Below the pieces are notes generated by a model that ran no database searches, had not been told where the DNA came from, and saw only the letters and a list, made by a program, of their open reading frames with translations. The position numbers and the translations under genes are program-made. Below, in pieces: positions 21,915 to 23,960 of a stretch of 23,960 bases of DNA. Where the stretch lies: the IMG/VR virus record IMGVR_UViG_3300021197_001094, positions 1 to 23,960 of that record; one strand, given 5' to 3'. The DNA comes from a virus. Position 1 is the first letter of the stretch, and the number at the start of each line of letters is the position of its first letter.

Positions 21915-22192
21915 CAAAACAAAGTATAGCGGAACAATTTGGATTGAAGGCAATCAAACGAAGCAACGTAAGTCTAAGCCGTGCTGCTGAAGGTGAAAAG
22001 GCTAGGGAAGCAAAGTACAAGGCAAATGCAAGCCCAGAGAGCGTGGCAAAGCACTACATTCAGTATCGTGTCAACAGTGGCTGGACATATCCACAGATTG
22101 CAAGGGCATCGAAGTTTGAGTTGCCGTTTGGTAAGACCAAGTGGTCAAAGCAGCTGCTTGTTGATGCCTGCGTTGAGTGGCTCACCAAATGA
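21911..22192 (+). CDS. Hypothetical protein (93 aa)
   Basis: The ATG overlaps the previous stop by four bases and the stop overlaps the next ATG (ATGA). The product begins MTKQSIAEQFGLKAIKRSN, has a basic helical middle (SRAAEGEKAREAKYKANASP) and a C-terminal region with WTYPQIARASKF and KTKWSKQLLVDACVEWL. The last part looks like two short helices with a turn, so a DNA-binding role is possible but no HTH family fits clearly. No membrane segment. Confidence 0.6.
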   Translation: MTKQSIAEQFGLKAIKRSNVSLSRAAEGEKAREAKYKANASPESVAKHYIQYRVNSGWTYPQIARASKFELPFGKTKWSKQLLVDACVEWLTK

Positions 22193-22290
22193 ACACAAAC
22201 AGCAGATTCTTTGATCTTTGGGTGGATAAACGCCCCTGGTGGAACAAAATGTGGACTCAAATACGAAAGGGGATTGACAGATGCTTTTAG
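22189..22290 (+). CDS. Tiny Trp-rich ORF (33 aa)
   Basis: ATG 22189 overlaps the upstream stop (ATGA). The peptide (MNTNSRFFDLWVDKRPWWNK, then MWTQIRKGIDRCF) is basic and contains four Trp in 33 residues. Its end overlaps the next possible start at 22281. Translational coupling is the main evidence; it has no recognised family. Confidence 0.4.
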   Translation: MNTNSRFFDLWVDKRPWWNKMWTQIRKGIDRCF

Positions 22291-22481
22291 GTTACGCTAT
22301 TCGTCAGAAGTCAGCTCCAGTAATTAAGCTCCACAAGATAAGCTCCACAAAGATTCGCTCCATAAGTGTTGCTTCACTAATAAATAAAATATTAAAAAGA
22401 TTAAGCAAAACGACAGCAGATAAGCACCTCAAGATAAGCTTATCTAGTGTAGCTTATCTAGTGGAGCTTAACTATGAGTAG
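22281..22481 (+). CDS. Doubtful ORF over an iteron-like region (66 aa)
   Basis: ATG 22281 has AGGGG eight bases upstream and overlaps the preceding ORF by ten bases. The product is basic and Ser/Ile/Lys-rich. Most of it is coded by short DNA repeats whose spacing is 14 or 15 bases, so the repeat is not kept in one reading frame. This suggests that the DNA sequence rather than the protein is under selection. It may still be translated as a leader for the next gene, whose ATG lies inside its end. Confidence 0.3.
   Translation: MLLGYAIRQKSAPVIKLHKISSTKIRSISVASLINKILKRLSKTTADKHLKISLSSVAYLVELNYE
22311..22470. repeat. Iteron-like repeats flanking AT-rich DNA (possible origin)
   Basis: Four consecutive 14-15-bp units share AGCTCCA at the same position (22311-22325, 22326-22339, 22340-22354, 22355-22369); a fifth is degenerate. 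An AT-rich stretch follows (about 22377-22410), then a 14-bp perfect palindrome AGATAAGCTTATCT (22432-22445) and two direct copies of AGCTTATCTAGTG plus T or G (22437-22450, 22451-22464), followed by AGCTTA. Iterons next to an easily melted block are typical of theta replication origins. No initiator gene is recognised in the window, so a regulatory role is equally possible. Confidence 0.45.
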
Positions 22482-22488
22482 CTCCACT
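22460..22488 (+). promoter_or_regulatory. Hairpin holding the start of the DUF6362-like gene
   Basis: AGTGGAGCT (22460-22468) pairs perfectly with AGCTCCACT (22480-22488). The 11-nt loop contains the ATG at 22474 and the 5' arm contains its ribosome binding site GGAG (22463-22466). In RNA this 9-bp stem would hide the ribosome binding site and loop out the start codon. Confidence 0.5.
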
Positions 22489-22878
22489 TATGATATTAAA
22501 TATCTCGATGATCTTTTCAGTGAAGCTGCGGAAACAGAGCGAAGGCTTCCAGCTGCAATTCGCAAGCAGAAGATGGTCACTTGGCCAGAGTATCTGAGCG
22601 ATTGGAAAAGCTACGGATGGGATGATTACACTCCTAGACTCTCACCAGCAACAACCATCCAGGTAGATCGATTTGAGTTGGCTTTAGACATGGGCATAAA
22701 ACATATGGACGCAGAAGATCGTAAGCTTGTCTGGCTGGTGTGCCACAGCGGTGCATTCAACGAAAGAGGGCCTCGATGGACGAAACTCGCCAGAGCTATG
22801 GGATCAGAACGTAGGATTGTAAAGCGGCGATATGACCAGGCAATCATAAGGCTTTACTACAAGCTTTTGCATTCCTAG
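22474..22878 (+). CDS. DUF6362-like HTH protein upstream of terminase
   Basis: A 134-residue protein with ETERRLPAAIRKQKMVTWPEY near the N-terminus, then RFELALDMGIKHMDAEDRKLVWLVC and a C-terminal sigma-region-4-like helix-turn-helix (WTKLARAMGSERRIVKRRYDQAIIRLYYKL). The order 'RLP...TWP...ALDMG...DRKLVW...HTH' matches DUF6362 proteins as I remember them, commonly encoded before the small terminase gene. The role is unproven; a late-gene regulator or packaging-related DNA-binding protein is plausible. GGAG lies seven bases before ATG 22474, inside a hairpin. About 250 bases of structured non-coding DNA follow. Confidence 0.7.
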   Translation: MSSSTYDIKYLDDLFSEAAETERRLPAAIRKQKMVTWPEYLSDWKSYGWDDYTPRLSPATTIQVDRFELALDMGIKHMDAEDRKLVWLVCHSGAFNERGPRWTKLARAMGSERRIVKRRYDQAIIRLYYKLLHS

Positions 22879-23131
22879 AAAAAAATACAGCCTCAAATAA
22901 AAAAACTATTGACTGAATGTCTGTAATGACTCAGATTCTGGATATAATCGGCAGATGTTGTCTGCCAAGCTCCCCAAACATATTAGGTTTCTTCCCAGAA
23001 TGCTGCCTCGACAGCATCAACTTGGCTAGGCTAGGCTGAGTATCAATAACACGACAGATGATGCCTCCCAGTACAGTCTAGCCCAGCTATTTTTAGGTAT
23101 AACCATGTTTCACAGAATAAAGGATTGGCTC
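22879..23131 (+). promoter_or_regulatory. Structured intergenic region before the terminase block
   Basis: No convincing gene except a possible 5' extension of the next one (ATG 23105). It holds a perfect -10, TATAAT (22943-22948), without a good -35, followed at once by the hairpin GGCAGA/TCTGCC (22950-22966), a second hairpin ATGCTG/CAGCAT (23000-23017), and tandem GGCTA repeats (23024-23036) that can pair with CTAGCC (near 23090). This could be a late promoter with a structured leader, a small RNA, or a packaging site, since pac or cos often lies near the small terminase gene. Confidence 0.4.
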
Positions 23132-23275
23132 ATGTCACTCTACAGAAATATTAACAAGAAAAAGAAAGCTGGCACAAGTAAGCCGAAGTCGAAGTCAACG
23201 ATAAGCCCCAAAGCTTACAAGGATATGAAAGCTGGGTTTCCAAACAGCAAGAAGAATAAGGCAAAGAAGAAGTAA
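23132..23275 (+). CDS. Small Lys-rich basic protein (47 aa)
   Basis: The start ATG 23132 has AAGGA eight bases upstream and gives MSLYRNINKKKKAGTSKPKS and a C-terminus of mostly lysine. I recall small proteins beginning MSLYxNI that are common in phages near the packaging genes. ATG 23105 (56 aa) is an in-frame alternative with a weaker site. The stop shares one base with the terminase ATG (TAATGG). The strongly positive charge suggests nucleic-acid binding; the function is unknown. Confidence 0.6.
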   Translation: MSLYRNINKKKKAGTSKPKSKSTISPKAYKDMKAGFPNSKKNKAKKK

Positions 23276-23679
23276 TGGTGAAACGCAACGTAACGCAGGC
23301 TCAGTTTAAGAGCATCTGCGAGCAGCTCATTCATGGCAAAAGCTTGGAAACAATCTGCAAGGCTGACAGTATGCCAAGCAGCAGAACCATTCTGCGATAT
23401 GTGCAAGACGATGAGGATGCTTACAAGCAATACAGAGCTGCGAGGGCGATCCAAGCTGAAGTTCTAAGGGATTCAATAATTGAGTTAGTTGAGCGAGAGC
23501 TGCCAACAGATCCTAAGCTTGCAATGGCAGAGGTACAGCGACGTAGATTAGAGGCTGACCACAAGGATAAGTATATACGGCAGCTCGCTCCACTTGGCAT
23601 TAGGGATCGATCAGAGGATAAGCAAGCATCAGGTAGCATCACGTTGTCATGGGAAGGTGCAGAGATAGTTAGTGGGTAG
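23275..23679 (+). CDS. terS: Terminase small subunit
   Basis: A 134-residue protein with the features of Sf6-like small terminases. An N-terminal helix-turn-helix (FKSICEQLIHGKSLETICKADSMPSSRTILRYV) is followed by AYKQYRAARAIQAEVLRDSIIELVE, a central oligomerisation helix (KLAMAEVQRRRLEADHKDKYI) and a short C-terminal tail. It would recognise the packaging site and regulate the large terminase. GTG at 23278 also follows its ATG directly. The large terminase gene is not seen in the remaining 281 bases, so it should lie beyond the window. Confidence 0.8.
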   Translation: MVKRNVTQAQFKSICEQLIHGKSLETICKADSMPSSRTILRYVQDDEDAYKQYRAARAIQAEVLRDSIIELVERELPTDPKLAMAEVQRRRLEADHKDKYIRQLAPLGIRDRSEDKQASGSITLSWEGAEIVSG

Positions 23680-23960
23680 CAAGTGATAACACAGATAAGT
23701 CAGATAAGTCCTCATGCCATTCATAGGTAGTAGGGATTTTACTGTATAACAAACGCTCTGTGTCGGTGATCTCGCACACGAAGCAGCACCACCAAGCTTT
23801 GTTTTTTGTTTTTGTTTGCCCAGGTTTGCAACCCATTTGCAACCGCAGCTAAAGTATAGCCTTGCTGTATTGGGTTTGGTGGTAGGGAACGCAACTACTA
23901 AGCTGCTTTTTTGGCAATCGCCGATGCCCACCCTCCAATATTTTTCGCCGCCTTCTTTTA
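23680..23960. other. Non-coding stretch after terS
   Basis: I see no convincing gene on either strand. It contains a tandem 9-mer CAGATAAGT (23692-23700, 23701-23709) and an inverted pair of arm-type repeats (23825-23846). A short minus-strand frame at 23898-23957 (KKAAKNIGGWASAIAKKAA) looks protein-like but has a stop directly upstream at the window edge and no start. Confidence 0.5.
23825..23846 (-). repeat. Distal copy of the attP arm-type repeats
   Basis: On the minus strand, a near-copy of TGGGTTGCAAA (23846-23836, 9 of 11 matching) is followed by an exact copy (23835-23825). They are in opposite orientation to, and 9.4 kb from, the copies at attP. Confidence 0.5.

Noticed and set aside
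22311-22470. A CRISPR array
   Set aside because: Units of 14-15 bp without spacers of constant length or unique sequence do not fit CRISPR; they look like iterons.
23647-23931. A 94-codon minus-strand ORF at the right end
   Set aside because: Cys/Thr/Leu-rich sequence without motifs, antisense to the end of terS and crossing the arm-type repeats; no ribosome binding site.

Overview
The window looks like about 24 kb of a temperate, tailed double-stranded DNA phage, most likely a short-tailed (podovirus-like) phage of a marine bacterium. The evidence is a T7-type tail-fibre N-terminus, giant internal-virion-type proteins, a string of small membrane proteins of a kind I associate with marine phages, and a tyrosine integrase with its own attachment site. 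The host is not identifiable from the sequence; an alphaproteobacterium is a guess. Assignments rest on reading motifs by eye; no database search was made.

Layout. (1) Positions 1-7248, rightward: the C-terminal part of one virion protein and two very large ones (970 and about 1078 aa), with a 58-aa gene and a terminator-like hairpin between them. (2) 7245-11896: tail fibre, glycine-rich adhesin-like protein and a conserved tail-associated protein. (3) 11896-14193: a tightly packed lysis/membrane cassette of five small membrane proteins (one with an EF-hand), a three-TM-type holin and a T4-type lysozyme. (4) 14194-15752: an intact-looking attP (tRNA 3'-end core flanked by 11-bp direct repeats), then integrase and its terminator. 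(5) 15751-18902, leftward: the early-left operon, with PD-(D/E)XK exonuclease, ERF annealing protein, small unknown genes, an excisionase-like protein and a second nuclease-like protein. (6) 18904-20253: immunity region with a leftward repressor, a small ORF ending in a G12 tract, operators and a rightward Cro-like gene. (7) 20237-22481, rightward: VRR-NUC nuclease, C5 cytosine methyltransferase with a long overlapping ORF in another frame, small unknown genes and an iteron-like region. (8) 22474-23679: DUF6362-like HTH protein, a small basic protein and a small terminase subunit. Large terminase, portal and capsid genes presumably lie outside the window.

How it works together. A 17-bp palindrome of the form TTGACGTnnnACGTCAA overlaps the -35 element of the leftward (18897-18902) and rightward (19985-19990) early promoters and recurs upstream of integrase (14427-14443). 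One repressor/Cro pair could therefore coordinate recombination, modification and integration genes.

Most notable are: the 267-codon ORF inside the methyltransferase, which has its own strong ribosome binding site; the shared operator set; the tRNA-derived attP; three genes whose ribosome binding sites lie in hairpin stems; the 15-bp iteron array next to AT-rich DNA; and the G12 tract upstream of the repressor.
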